This document shows, piece after piece, positions 45,137 to 54,450 of a stretch of DNA of 64,000 bases. Under the pieces are notes generated by a model. The model made no database searches. It was not told where the DNA came from and worked only from the letters and a program-made list of their open reading frames with translations. Each line of letters begins with the position of its first letter. The stretch's first letter is position 1. The stretch covers positions 2,108,001-2,172,000 of the forward strand of contig NZ_AP027737.1 of NCBI RefSeq assembly GCF_030296695.1. Reading direction: 5' to 3'. A program made the translations under genes and the position numbers. This stretch comes from Agromyces mangrovi. GTDB taxonomy: Bacteria > Actinomycetota > Actinomycetes > Actinomycetales > Microbacteriaceae.

Positions 45137-47791
45137 GTGAGCTCCATCGACACAGACACCCTGCAGTCCGGCCGAGCCGAGGCGACCGAGTCGGTCGACC
45201 GGCCCCTCCGCGCCGATGTGCGACTCCTCGGCGAACTGCTCGGCCGCGTGCTGAGCGAAGCCGGCGGCGAGCAGCTCCTGGCCGACGTCGAGCACCTGCG
45301 CGGTCTCGTGATCCGTGCCTACGACGGCGACGCGCCCGCGCTCGAGGAGGCCGAGGCGTTCGTCGACGGCCTCGAGATGGAGCGTGCCGAGCAGGTCGCC
45401 CGCGCGTTCACCGTCTACTTCCACCTCGTGAACCTCGCCGAGGAGCACCACCGCGTGCGTGTGCTGCGCGAGCGCGGGGCGAACGGGCCGGATTCCCCTG
45501 CCGACTCGATCCCCGGCGCACTCGCGCTGCTGGCCGAAGAGGTCGGCGCCGACGAGGCGAACCGGCGCCTGCGCGAACTGCGCTTCCACCCCGTGTTCAC
45601 GGCGCACCCGACCGAGGCCCGACGACGGGCGGTCGCCTCGGGCATCCGTCGCGTCGCCGACCAGCTCTCGAAGCTGCACCTCGCGGTCGACGGCACGCCG
45701 GCATACGCAGAAGCAGAGCGGCGGATGCTGGAGGAGATCGACATCCTCTGGCGCACCTCCCCGCTGCGCACGACGCGGCCCACCCCGCTCGACGAGGTGC
45801 GCACGGTCATGAACGTGTTCGACCAGACGCTGTTCGAGGCCGTGCCGCGCGTGTACCGGCTGCTCGACGACGCGCTGCTCGGCGCCGACGCCGGCGTGAA
45901 GCCCGCCGAGGCGACGCCGTTCCTGCGGCTCGGCACGTGGATCGCGGGCGACCGCGACGGCAACCCGTTCGTGACCGCGTCGACCACGAAGGCCGCGGCC
46001 GCGATCGCCTCCGAGCACGTGCTGCTCGGCCTCGAGCGCGCCGCGACCCGCATCGGCAAGGCGCTCACGCTCGACACCGGCGACACCCCGCCCGACGCGG
46101 CGCTCGCCGAGCTCTCCCGGCGCCAGCAGTCGCTCGCCGAGGAGCAGGCCACCCGCATCGGCACGCGCGCACCCAACGAGCCGCACCGCAAGGCGCTGCT
46201 GGTCGTGGCCGAGCGCATCGCCGGCACCCGCCTGCGCAACGCCGACCTCGCGTACTCCGGGCCCGAGGAGCTGCTCACCGACCTGCGGGTCATCCAGGGC
46301 TCGCTCGTCGCCGCCGGTGCGGCGCGCAGCGCGAACGGCGAGCTGCAGCACCTCATCTGGCAGGTTCAGACCTTCGGGTTCCACCTCGCCGAGCTCGAGG
46401 TGCGCCAGCACTCGAAGGTGCACCGCGACGCACTCGCCGACGTGCGCTCGGGCGGCGAGCAGGCCGAGATGACCGGCGAGGTGCTGCAGGTGTACCGCAC
46501 CATCGCCTCGCTGCAGCGCCGGTACGGCGTGAACGCGGCCCGCCGCTACATCGTCTCGTTCACCCAGTCGGCCGACGACATCGCGAACGTGTTCGCGCTC
46601 GCCGAGGCGGCGCTCGGGCCCGACGAGCAGCCCGTGATCGACGCCATCCCGCTGTTCGAGACGTTCGCCGACCTCGACGCGTCGACCGACATCCTCGACG
46701 CGATGATCGAGATCCCGCAGGTGCGGGCGCGGCTCGAGCAGACGGGGCGCCAGCTCGAGGTCATGCTCGGCTACTCCGACTCGTCGAAGGACGTCGGGCC
46801 GGTCTCGGCGACCCTCGCGCTGCACGACGCGCAGGCGCGCATCGCCGCCTGGGCCGAGCGCAACGACATCGAGCTCACGCTCTTCCACGGCCGCGGTGGC
46901 GCGCTCGGCCGCGGCGGCGGCCCGGCGAACGAGGCCGTGCTCGCGCAGCCCGCGGGCTCGGTCGACGGGCGCTTCAAGATCACCGAGCAGGGCGAGGTCA
47001 TCTTCGCCCACTACGGCGACCCGACCATCGCCGTGCGGCACGTCGAGCAGATGGCCGCGGCGACGCTGCTCGCGTCGAGCCCGGCGAACGAGCGCACGAA
47101 CTCGGCGGCCAAGGCCGACTTCGCGGGCCTCGCCGCAGACCTCGACCGGGTCTCGCGGGCGCGATTCTTCGACCTGGTCAAGGCCGACGGCTTCGCGCCG
47201 TGGTTCGCGCAGGTCACCCCCATGGAGGAGGTCGGGCTGCTCGCGCTCGGCTCGCGCCCCGCGCGGCGCGGCCTGTCGGTCGAGTCGCTGGAGGACCTGC
47301 GGGCGATTCCGTGGGTGTTCTCGTGGACGCAGGCGCGCATCAACCTCACCGGCTGGTTCGGGCTCGGCTCGGCGCTCGCCGCGATCGACGACGACTTCGT
47401 GCTGCGCGACGCGTTCGCGCGCTGGCCGCTGTTCCGCTCGATGATCACCAACGTCGAGATGTCGCTCGCGAAGACCGACCGGCGCCTCGCCGAGCGCTAC
47501 CTCGCCCTGGGCGACCGCGACGACCTCGCGGCGCTCGTGCTCGACGAGATGGACCTCACGCGCGACCAGGTGCTGCGCGTGAGCGGCAACGGCGTGCTGC
47601 TCGAGGGCCGACCCGTGCTGAGCCGTGCGGTGCGCCTGCGCAGCCCCTACGTCGACGCCCTGTCGCTGCTGCAGCTGCGCGCCCTGCGCGCCGTGCGGCA
47701 GCTGGAGGAGCGCGACCCGACCGACGAGCACCACCGCCTGCTGCTGCTCGCGGTCAACGGCATCGCGGCGGGCCTGCAGAACACGGGCTGA
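45137..47791 (+). CDS. ppc: Phosphoenolpyruvate carboxylase
   Basis: 884 aa from GTG 45137. All signatures are present: FTAHPTEARRR with the catalytic His, WIAGDRDGNPFVTA, GYSDSSKDVGPVSATLALHDAQ (active-site loop), LFHGRGGALGRGGGP (catalytic Arg/Gly loop), and the C-terminal ending GLQNTG. It makes oxaloacetate from PEP and bicarbonate to refill the TCA cycle, under allosteric control in most relatives. Confidence 0.97.
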   Translation: MSSIDTDTLQSGRAEATESVDRPLRADVRLLGELLGRVLSEAGGEQLLADVEHLRGLVIRAYDGDAPALEEAEAFVDGLEMERAEQVARAFTVYFHLVNLAEEHHRVRVLRERGANGPDSPADSIPGALALLAEEVGADEANRRLRELRFHPVFTAHPTEARRRAVASGIRRVADQLSKLHLAVDGTPAYAEAERRMLEEIDILWRTSPLRTTRPTPLDEVRTVMNVFDQTLFEAVPRVYRLLDDALLGADAGVKPAEATPFLRLGTWIAGDRDGNPFVTASTTKAAAAIASEHVLLGLERAATRIGKALTLDTGDTPPDAALAELSRRQQSLAEEQATRIGTRAPNEPHRKALLVVAERIAGTRLRNADLAYSGPEELLTDLRVIQGSLVAAGAARSANGELQHLIWQVQTFGFHLAELEVRQHSKVHRDALADVRSGGEQAEMTGEVLQVYRTIASLQRRYGVNAARRYIVSFTQSADDIANVFALAEAALGPDEQPVIDAIPLFETFADLDASTDILDAMIEIPQVRARLEQTGRQLEVMLGYSDSSKDVGPVSATLALHDAQARIAAWAERNDIELTLFHGRGGALGRGGGPANEAVLAQPAGSVDGRFKITEQGEVIFAHYGDPTIAVRHVEQMAAATLLASSPANERTNSAAKADFAGLAADLDRVSRARFFDLVKADGFAPWFAQVTPMEEVGLLALGSRPARRGLSVESLEDLRAIPWVFSWTQARINLTGWFGLGSALAAIDDDFVLRDAFARWPLFRSMITNVEMSLAKTDRRLAERYLALGDRDDLAALVLDEMDLTRDQVLRVSGNGVLLEGRPVLSRAVRLRSPYVDALSLLQLRALRAVRQLEERDPTDEHHRLLLLAVNGIAAGLQNTG

Positions 47792-47898
47792 CGCCGGCTG
47801 ACACGGGCCGAGCGGATGCCCCTGGGCCGGCCTTCCCGTCGGCCGACGCGGGTGTGGACAGTCCGTCACATGTCCCCCGAATGGGGGAGGATAGCCGG

Positions 47899-49338
47899 GT
47901 GCCCGTGACCCTGCGCCTGTCCCTCGTCCGTTCGCCGATGGTCTGGTTCGGGGCCGCGATGCTCGGCTTCATCCTGGGCGTGCTCGTGCCCGGGAACCCG
48001 TTCGTCGTGGTGCCGCTGCTCGCCGTCGCCGTGCTCGTCGCGGCCATGGTCGTGGTGCGCCTGCTGTTCCCGCCCGTCGTGGTCGATCTCGAGCAGCGCT
48101 CGGTGCGACTCGGCGGTGCGGACGTCTCGATCGCCACGATCGATCGCGTGACCCGCCGTGCGGAGCTCTCGTCGGGCGCCGCGTACCTCACGTATCGCCT
48201 CCACTCGTCCGACGGGCCGTCGGCCCGGGTGCTCGTCGCGGGCCGGCCGGTGCGCGGTCTCGACGAGGCGGGCGTCCGCGCGCTGCGCGAGGTCATCGCG
48301 TTCGCGCCGATCAGGGTGCCCGAGGGTACGGAGCTCACCGACCGGCAGGCCGCGATCGCGGCGAACCTGCAGGGCGACCGCGGCGCGCATCCGGCGGGCC
48401 GTGAGGTGCTCCTCGCGGAGCTCGACGAGCTCCTCGCCGGGATGTCGGCGCCCGAGGGTGAGCAGGCGGACGATGACCAGCCTGAAGCTGACCGGCCGGC
48501 CGCAGCCGCTCCCGCCGCCGCGCCGCCGGTCGTCTCCGTGCCGCTCGCCCCGCCGGTGCCGCCCGCTGCCGCCGTCGACGCGGTCACGGAGCCGGGGCCG
48601 ATCCCGGAGCCCGGGCGTCCTGCGCCCACCACGAGCTCGACCGGTGCCGCGACACCGCGCGACGAGCTGTCTCCCGAGGCGGCGGCGTTCGTCGACGCGA
48701 TCGACGCCGACCAGGAGGATGCGGACGAGGTCATCGCGAACCTCCCGGTCGGGCCCCTCGCCGCGGTCCTGGTCGGCATCCTCGCCATCGTCCTCGGTTC
48801 GCTCGCCCTCGCCGGCGGCGTCATCGCCGGTGTGGTCGTCGAGACCACGACGGGCGACCGCACCCAGGGCGACGTGCACGCCGCGATCGTCGCGTGGGTC
48901 TTCGGCGGCATCGCCGCGGGGCTCGCCGGTGCGGTCTGCTGGAGCATCGGCGCCGACCTGCGCACCGCGCAGCACCGCCGCGCCGCCGCCGCGTGGCTCG
49001 ACGAGGCCGATGCCGACCGCCGCGAGCGCGGCCTCGCGCAGGCGTTCTGGCCTGCCGAGGGCGACGCGGCGAACCGCATGCTCACCATCGCCTGGTTCAC
49101 CGGGCTCGTGGTGGCGCTGGCGGGTGCGCTCGCGCTCGTCGTCCTCCTCATCGAGGGACAGTTCGTCGGCATCGCGTTCGCCGCGTTCGTCGTCGCAGCG
49201 GTGAGCGGGGTGCTGGGCGTCCGCGGATGGATCGTCGCGCGACGGCGCAGGTCCGCGGCATCCGCTCGCCTCGCCGTGCTGATCGACCGGCGGATCGAGC
49301 TCGAGCAGGCGGTGCTCGGCCCCGCGCGCACGGCCTGA
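47899..49338 (+). CDS. Membrane protein with proline/alanine-rich linker, unknown function
   Basis: 479 aa from GTG 47899, with GGGGGAGG 9 bases upstream. Two N-terminal helices (about 12-60), then a cytoplasmic beta-rich domain that reads like a bacterial PH-type or YdbT-like module (VVDLEQRSVRLGGADVSIATIDRVTRRAEL), an acidic and Pro/Ala-rich linker (about 190-275), and four further helices (about 290-450). The C-terminal tail is basic. No known family recognised; probably lineage-specific. Confidence 0.7.
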   Translation: MPVTLRLSLVRSPMVWFGAAMLGFILGVLVPGNPFVVVPLLAVAVLVAAMVVVRLLFPPVVVDLEQRSVRLGGADVSIATIDRVTRRAELSSGAAYLTYRLHSSDGPSARVLVAGRPVRGLDEAGVRALREVIAFAPIRVPEGTELTDRQAAIAANLQGDRGAHPAGREVLLAELDELLAGMSAPEGEQADDDQPEADRPAAAAPAAAPPVVSVPLAPPVPPAAAVDAVTEPGPIPEPGRPAPTTSSTGAATPRDELSPEAAAFVDAIDADQEDADEVIANLPVGPLAAVLVGILAIVLGSLALAGGVIAGVVVETTTGDRTQGDVHAAIVAWVFGGIAAGLAGAVCWSIGADLRTAQHRRAAAAWLDEADADRRERGLAQAFWPAEGDAANRMLTIAWFTGLVVALAGALALVVLLIEGQFVGIAFAAFVVAAVSGVLGVRGWIVARRRRSAASARLAVLIDRRIELEQAVLGPARTA

Positions 49339-49401
49339 CGTTCGACGCGTCCGCGCGGTGCGCGCGGGCACGCTCGATGTGCGCTCATCCGAGCAGGGGC
49401 G

Positions 49402-49407
49402 TAGAGT
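49402..49407 (+). promoter_or_regulatory. -10 hexamer TAGAGT, leaderless start of the gene at 49415
   Basis: TANNNT hexamer 7 bases before GTG 49415. Confidence 0.45.
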
Positions 49408-49414
49408 TCGCGGG

Positions 49415-49858
49415 GTGATTCCCGAGCACTGGCACCCGCACCACCGTTCCACCGACGATGAGCTCGTCGGCTACCTCGCACCCGTCGACGGCGTCGCCCG
49501 CATGACGAGCGTCGACGATGAGGGGTCGGTGGTCGCGATGACGCTGGTCGGCACCGCGCTCGGAGGTGTGACCGGTCCCGGTGTGGCGCGCATGGCGCTC
49601 GACGCCCACGGGCTCGAGGTGCTCGAGGAGCGCTGGTGGTGCCGCCTGCCCGAGCCGCTCGCGGGCGAGCGCGTCGATGCCGGCGAGCCCGAGGAGTACT
49701 GGGCGTGGCGGCCGGTCGTCATCGCGGAGTCCGCGTCGGCGGAGTGCGTGGTGCGGCTCGCATACCCGGGCGACGACGAGCAGGAGGCATCCGCCGTCGT
49801 GCCCGTACCCGCAGCCGGCCTGCTGCGCTTCGAGGAGCCCGAGCCCGCGTTCCAGTAG
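49415..49858 (+). CDS. Hypothetical protein, actinobacterial lineage-specific
   Basis: 147 aa from GTG 49415. The N-terminus reads VIPEHWHPHHRSTDDELVGYLAPVDG; the rest is a soluble mixed alpha/beta protein with many acidic residues and EERWWCRLPEPL in the middle. Coding potential is supported by codon use and by the leaderless promoter. No motif that assigns a function. Confidence 0.65.
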   Translation: MIPEHWHPHHRSTDDELVGYLAPVDGVARMTSVDDEGSVVAMTLVGTALGGVTGPGVARMALDAHGLEVLEERWWCRLPEPLAGERVDAGEPEEYWAWRPVVIAESASAECVVRLAYPGDDEQEASAVVPVPAAGLLRFEEPEPAFQ

Positions 49859-49889
49859 CCTGCCCGCGACCTGCCGCCTCGCGGGCCGG

Positions 49890-49895
49890 TAGGTT
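49890..49895 (+). promoter_or_regulatory. -10 hexamer TAGGTT, leaderless start of the thioesterase gene
   Basis: TANNNT hexamer 7 bases before ATG 49903. Confidence 0.45.
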
Positions 49896-49902
49896 GTCAG
49901 CC

Positions 49903-50415
49903 ATGACCGACGAGGCCTGGCCCACCGACACCGCGACCCTCGAGTGGGCCGACCCCGCGATCGGCCTCGCCTCGCTGCCCGAGCTGAGCGGATTCGACTT
50001 CCTCACCGGCATGCTCGAGGGGCGCATCCCGCCGCCGCCGATCGCATCGACCATGGCGCTGCAGCTCGTGTCGGTCGGCGAGGGCACGGTCGACTTCGAG
50101 GTGACCCCGCACGCGCGGCACCTCAACCCGCTCGGCATGGTGCACGGGGGCCTCGCCTGCACCGTGCTCGACACGGTGGTCGGATGCGCCGGGCACACCA
50201 CGCTCCCCGCCGGCGTCGGCTACACCTCGATCGACCTCCAGGTCAGCTACCTGCGCCCGATCATGCCGACCATCGAGCCGCTGCGCGCCGTCGGCCGCGT
50301 CGTGAAGGGCGGCCGCCGCGTCATCTTCACCGAGGGCGAGCTGCTCGACCCCGCCGGCAACGCCCTCGCCACCGCGACCAGCTCGCTCCTCGTCATCGAC
50401 CGCCGCGGCAACTGA
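49903..50415 (+). CDS. PaaI-family hot-dog thioesterase
   Basis: 170 aa from ATG 49903. The hot-dog signature HLNPLGMVHGGLACTVLDTVVGCA contains the HGG catalytic loop, and YTSIDLQVSYLRPIMP and VIFTEGELLDPAGNALATATSSLLV complete the fold. Members hydrolyse acyl-CoA or hydroxybenzoyl/phenylacetyl-CoA thioesters; the acyl specificity is not evident. Cytoplasmic, monocistronic. Confidence 0.9.
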   Translation: MTDEAWPTDTATLEWADPAIGLASLPELSGFDFLTGMLEGRIPPPPIASTMALQLVSVGEGTVDFEVTPHARHLNPLGMVHGGLACTVLDTVVGCAGHTTLPAGVGYTSIDLQVSYLRPIMPTIEPLRAVGRVVKGGRRVIFTEGELLDPAGNALATATSSLLVIDRRGN

Positions 50416-50430
50416 CCGCGGGCCCGGTGC

Positions 50431-50739
50431 TCAGTCCCGCGTGACCTCGAGTCGCAGGCGGGAGCCGCGGGTGGCGAGGCCGGCGAGGCCGGCGACGAAC
50501 AGCAGGCCGCCGACGAGCACGATGCCCCACAGCACGAGGTCGTTCACCGAGAGGCCCCAGAGCCAGGCGGATGCCTCGCGCAGGCGATCCTCGTCGGTCG
50601 CGATCCAGAGCAGTGCCAGCGCCGCCGCCGCGAACGCGGCGCCCCAGATCACGCTCGCCCAGCGGATGGCCGGTCGGCGTGGGCCGGTGTCAGCGACCTC
50701 ATCCGGCGCGCCGTGTTCCTGCGTCAGGTCGTCGTTCAC
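50431..50739 (-). CDS. Small two-helix membrane protein
   Basis: 102 aa from GTG 50739, which overlaps the stop of the PspC-domain gene by 4 bases (GTGA). Two transmembrane helices (about 27-47 and 68-88). The N-terminal 20 residues are acidic. Probably an accessory of the envelope-stress locus; no known family. Confidence 0.75.
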   Translation of the reverse strand: MNDDLTQEHGAPDEVADTGPRRPAIRWASVIWGAAFAAAALALLWIATDEDRLREASAWLWGLSVNDLVLWGIVLVGGLLFVAGLAGLATRGSRLRLEVTRD

Positions 50740-52378
50740 TGGTCGTCCTCCCTCGATGCGTCGCCGGTCGCCACGTCACCGGTGGTCTCGAAGATGTCGA
50801 TCGTCACCGTGCCCCGGTGCTGGTCGAGGTGCAGGGTGCCGACGGTCGTGGCCGAGCCCGAGACCGGACCCACGACCGTGCGCACGAACTCGGTCGTGGA
50901 GGCGTCGCCGTCCGCGCTCAGGAGCACCTGCTCTTCGAGCACCTCGAGGTCCGGTCCCCAGCGCACGAGTTGCACGTCGACGGAGCCGAACGCGCCGTCG
51001 AGTTCGAGTGCTGATCCCTCGCGGAGTTCGATCCGCGTCTCCCCGGACGCCTTGTGGATGGTGAGGTCGGTGTCTCGGGCCCGGTCGCTCGCCGCCCAGA
51101 GCCAGAGCGTCCCCGCGGCCTGCGAGTACTCGCCGGTGCGGCGCGCGTCGAGCGAGATGTTCGTGTCGGGCCAGAGGGGCAGGCCGCGCACCGGCGTCAG
51201 CATCGAGCCGAGCGCGCCGACGAGCAGCAGCACCGAGACGAACGACAGGAAGCCGGCGCGCCGACGGGCGAGTCCGGCGACGACCATCGAGACGCCGCCG
51301 ACCGCGGCCGCGGCCGAGAGACCGGCGGCGAGCGCGGCGTCGGGCACCGCGACTGCCGCGGCCGCCCCGGCGAGCATGGCCGCGCCGAGCGCCACCGCGA
51401 CGAACGCGAGGCTCGTGCGCGGGCGCTCGAGCCGCCGCACGCGCCGGCGCTCCGCCGCCTCGGCCGCGAGCGCTCGCGACTGCTCGCGCTGCTCGGCGCG
51501 CCACTGCTCCCGCGCCTCGCGGTTCGCGTCGGCCTCCGACCGCTTCCACGCGCGGTGCTCGGCGCGCCACGCCTCGTGCTGCGCTCGCCAGGCGTCGTAC
51601 TCCGGACCGGCCTGCGCGCCGGCGTAGGCCGGCGGGGCGACCGGCGCCCCGGTCTCCGGGTCGACCGACGTGACCACCGCGCCGGCGGCGGCATCCGCGG
51701 ACGCCGTCCGCGGTCCCTGCACGTCGCCGCCGGCGGGGAGTTCTCGGTGTGCGATGCCGACACGTGCTCGGCGACCGGTGCGGTGTCCGCGGGCTCGGTC
51801 TCAGGGGCATCCGCTGCCCTCGCCCTGGTCGCACCGCGCCGGATCAGCGCGATCACCAGCACGATCGCGCCGATGACGAGCGCGACCGTCGCGGCGAACC
51901 GCACGACGTCGGCGAGGACCGAGCCGCCGAGCACCGGGTTCGGCCACCCGCCGAACCACGAGCCGCCCATCCACAGCGGCAGCACGCCGATCAGCACCAG
52001 CGCCGTGATGCCGATCGCGGCGGGCATCGCCTCGCCGCGCAGCAGCCGCTCGAGGTGGATGCGCCCGTCGAGGTCGGGCAGCAGCAGCCACGCGACGCCG
52101 TACAGCAGCACCGCGGGCGCGCCGAGCACGGCGGCTACGGCGACCACGCCGCGCACGATGATCGGGTCGACCCCGATGCGTGCCGCGACGCCCGCGCAGA
52201 CCCCGCCGAGCCAGCCGTCGAGCCGCGGCACGCCGAGCCGGCGCAGCCAGCCGAAGAAGCCCGGGTCGTCGTAGCCGTCGGGCCGCGCGGAGGTACCCGT
52301 CGGGGCGGGCGCAGCGGCGGTGGGCGGGTCCTCGGGCGGCGCGGTCTCGCCCGGCGGATCGGTCTGCACGTTCGTCAT
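50736..52378 (-). CDS. PspC-domain membrane protein with LiaF-like C-terminal region, frame broken in a G-run
   Basis: ATG 52378 (MTNVQTDPPGETAPPEDPP) opens the first frame with the PspC domain (GFFGWLRRLGVPRLDGWLGGVCAGVAARIGVDPIIVRG) and further helices, then the frame is lost at the G-run 51736-51739. Adding one base joins SHTENSPAGGDVQGPRTASADA to the second frame, which has a Trp/Ala/Glu-rich charged repeat (YDAWRAQHEAWRAEHRAWKRSEADANREAREQW), four more helices and a C-terminal beta domain (LTIHKASGETRIELREG) like LiaF-type adhesin folds. About 547 aa. It is divergent from a histidine kinase that also carries PspC, a common actinobacterial envelope-stress layout. The break looks like a sequencing error. 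Confidence 0.78.
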
Positions 52379-52492
52379 GACTCGATCCTGTCGAGGGCGG
52401 GCGAGCCACCGCCATGGGGTACGTCCCTGAGTCGACCCTGATTCCCACAGCCGGGTGCGGTGGGGGCATCGGCGCTCTGATTGGATACCTGC

Positions 52493-53767
52493 ATGTCCTC
52501 CGACGCACCGCCCGTCGCCGCGCACGCGCCGGCGGCCGTCGCTCCGCTCACGCGGCCTCGCGACTGCGCGGTGGCGGGGGTCGCCGCCGGACTCGCGCGC
52601 CACCTCGGCGTGCCGGTGCTGCCGGTACGCGTCGTGTTCGCTGCGACGACGTTCGTCTTCGGCGCCGGCGCACTCCTGTACCTGTGGCTGTGGGCCTTCA
52701 CTCCCTGGGATGAGCCGGTCGCCGCGGACGATCCGGCGCCCGGGGCGGCGCCCAGCCGCACCGTGCCGGTGGCGCGCATCCTCGTCGCGGCGGCAGCCCT
52801 CGCGCTGCTGGCGGCGGTCGTCGTCGCCGTGGCGGAGTGGGGTGCCCGGTGGCCCCTCGACGCGGGCAAGCCGCAGTGGGCGCGCACCGCGGGCCTCGGC
52901 ATCGCGCTCGCCGTCGCCGCGGCTGCGTGGTCGGGCTTCATCGACCGCGTCGACCCGCGGCGCGGCCCGCGGAGCGATCGGGCGACCCGCGCAGCCGTGG
53001 TGGTGCTCCTCGCGGTCACCGTGATCGTGCCGCCGCTGAGCCCGTGGGCGTCGGTGCAGCCCGCGCCCGCGTTCCTGGTGTCGCTCGCGGCCGCGGTCGG
53101 CATCGCGCTCGTCTTCGCACCGCGCCTCGTCGCCCAGTGGCGCGAGCTCGTCGACGCGCGCACCCGGCGCATCCGCGACGAGCAGCGCAGCGAGATGGCC
53201 GCGCACCTGCACGACTCCGTGCTGCAGACGCTCGCCCTCATCCAGCACCGCGCCGGCGCCTCGAGCGAGGTCGCCCGCCTCGCCCGCGCACAGGAGCGTG
53301 AGCTGCGCGAGTGGCTGCACGCCGGCGACAGCCCGGCCGACAGCGACCTCGGCACCGACCTGCGCGACTTCGCCGCCGCGCTCGAGCTCGACTACCCGGT
53401 GACCGTCGACGTGGTCGTCGTCGGTGCGTCGGCCGAGCGGGCGAGCGGCGAGCTCGCCGCCGCGGCGCGCGAGGCGATGCTGAATGCGGCCCGCCATGCC
53501 GGTGGCGAGGTGTCGGTGTACGTCGAGGGCACGGCGCACCGCGTCGAGGTGTTCGTGCGCGACCGCGGGCCGGGCTTCGATCCCGCTGCGGTGCCGGTCG
53601 ACCGGCTGGGCGTGCGCGAGTCGATCATCGGGCGGATGCGCCGTGCCGGCGGCCGCGCCGAGGTGCGCGCCGGGGCGGGTGGCACGGGCACCGAGGTGCA
53701 CCTCGTGTTCGAGGCGCCGCAGCCTGCGCCTTCCTCGCCGCAGCAGGGAGAGGCCGCGCGTGGCTGA
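52493..53767 (+). CDS. Sensor histidine kinase with N-terminal PspC domain (LiaS/NarX-like)
   Basis: 424 aa from ATG 52493. An N-terminal PspC domain (DCAVAGVAAGLARHLGVPVLPVRVVFA) is followed by several helices (to about 220), then a HisKA_3 dimerisation helix with phosphoacceptor His in EMAAHLHDSVLQTLALIQHR, and an HATPase_c domain (REAMLNAARHAGGEV, VRDRGPGFDP). It should phosphorylate the response regulator encoded next (starts overlap by 8 bases). The shared PspC domain with the divergent gene suggests membrane-stress input. Confidence 0.9.
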   Translation: MSSDAPPVAAHAPAAVAPLTRPRDCAVAGVAAGLARHLGVPVLPVRVVFAATTFVFGAGALLYLWLWAFTPWDEPVAADDPAPGAAPSRTVPVARILVAAAALALLAAVVVAVAEWGARWPLDAGKPQWARTAGLGIALAVAAAAWSGFIDRVDPRRGPRSDRATRAAVVVLLAVTVIVPPLSPWASVQPAPAFLVSLAAAVGIALVFAPRLVAQWRELVDARTRRIRDEQRSEMAAHLHDSVLQTLALIQHRAGASSEVARLARAQERELREWLHAGDSPADSDLGTDLRDFAAALELDYPVTVDVVVVGASAERASGELAAAAREAMLNAARHAGGEVSVYVEGTAHRVEVFVRDRGPGFDPAAVPVDRLGVRESIIGRMRRAGGRAEVRAGAGGTGTEVHLVFEAPQPAPSSPQQGEAARG

Positions 53768-54443
53768 GCGCGCCGACGAGGCATCCGTCACCGTCGTCGT
53801 GGTCGACGACCACTCGATCTTCCGCTCCGGCCTGCGTGCCGACCTCGACGGCTCGGTGCGGGTCGTGGGCGAGGCGCACGACGTCGAGTCGGCGGTGGCG
53901 GTGGTGACGGATGCCGCGCCCGACGTGGTGCTCCTGGACGTGCACCTGCCCGGGGCATCCGTACCCGACGGCAGCACCGGCGGTGCCGAGGTGATCCGGC
54001 GCGCGGCCCCCGCGGTGCCTACGACGCGGTTCCTCGCGCTCAGCGTCTCGGATCGCGCCGAGGACGTCGTCGGCGTCATCCGCGCCGGCGCCCGCGGCTA
54101 CCTCACGAAGGGCTCGTCCGGAACCGACGTCACCCGCGCCGTGCACGCCGTCGCAAGCGGCGACGCGGTGTTCTCGCCCCGGCTCGCGGGCTTCGTGCTC
54201 GACGCCTTCGGCGCCGCCGTCGGCGAGACCGCCCGTGCCGACGACGAGCTCGACCGGCTCTCGGCGCGCGAGCAGGAGGTCATGCGCCTCATCGCGCGTG
54301 GCTACGCCTACAAGGAGGTCGCGGCCGAGCTCTTCATCTCGACCAAGACCGTCGAGACCCACGTCTCGGCCGTGCTCCGCAAGCTCCAGCTCTCGAGCCG
54401 CCACGAGCTCACCGCCTGGGCGAGCGCCCGCCGCCTCCTCTGA
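53760..54443 (+). CDS. NarL/LuxR-family response regulator
   Basis: 227 aa from GTG 53760, overlapping the kinase stop, with GGGAGAGG upstream. Receiver domain: VVVVDDHSIFRSGLRADL (acidic pair), VVLLDVHLPG with phospho-Asp, and LTKGSS with conserved Lys. The output domain is the LuxR helix-turn-helix (LSAREQEVMRLIARGYAYKEVAAELFISTKTVETHVSAVLRKL). Expected to control the divergent PspC-domain operon. It converges on the second response regulator gene with 7 bases between stops. Confidence 0.93.
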   Translation: MAERADEASVTVVVVDDHSIFRSGLRADLDGSVRVVGEAHDVESAVAVVTDAAPDVVLLDVHLPGASVPDGSTGGAEVIRRAAPAVPTTRFLALSVSDRAEDVVGVIRAGARGYLTKGSSGTDVTRAVHAVASGDAVFSPRLAGFVLDAFGAAVGETARADDELDRLSAREQEVMRLIARGYAYKEVAAELFISTKTVETHVSAVLRKLQLSSRHELTAWASARRLL

Positions 54444-54450
54444 CCGGCTC

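Noticed and set aside
43673-47869. Very long minus-strand open frame (about 1400 codons) opposite hadB, murB and ppc
   Set aside because: It is a shadow of high-GC codon bias on the coding strand; the plus-strand genes have full family signatures and the antisense product is low-complexity with no motif.
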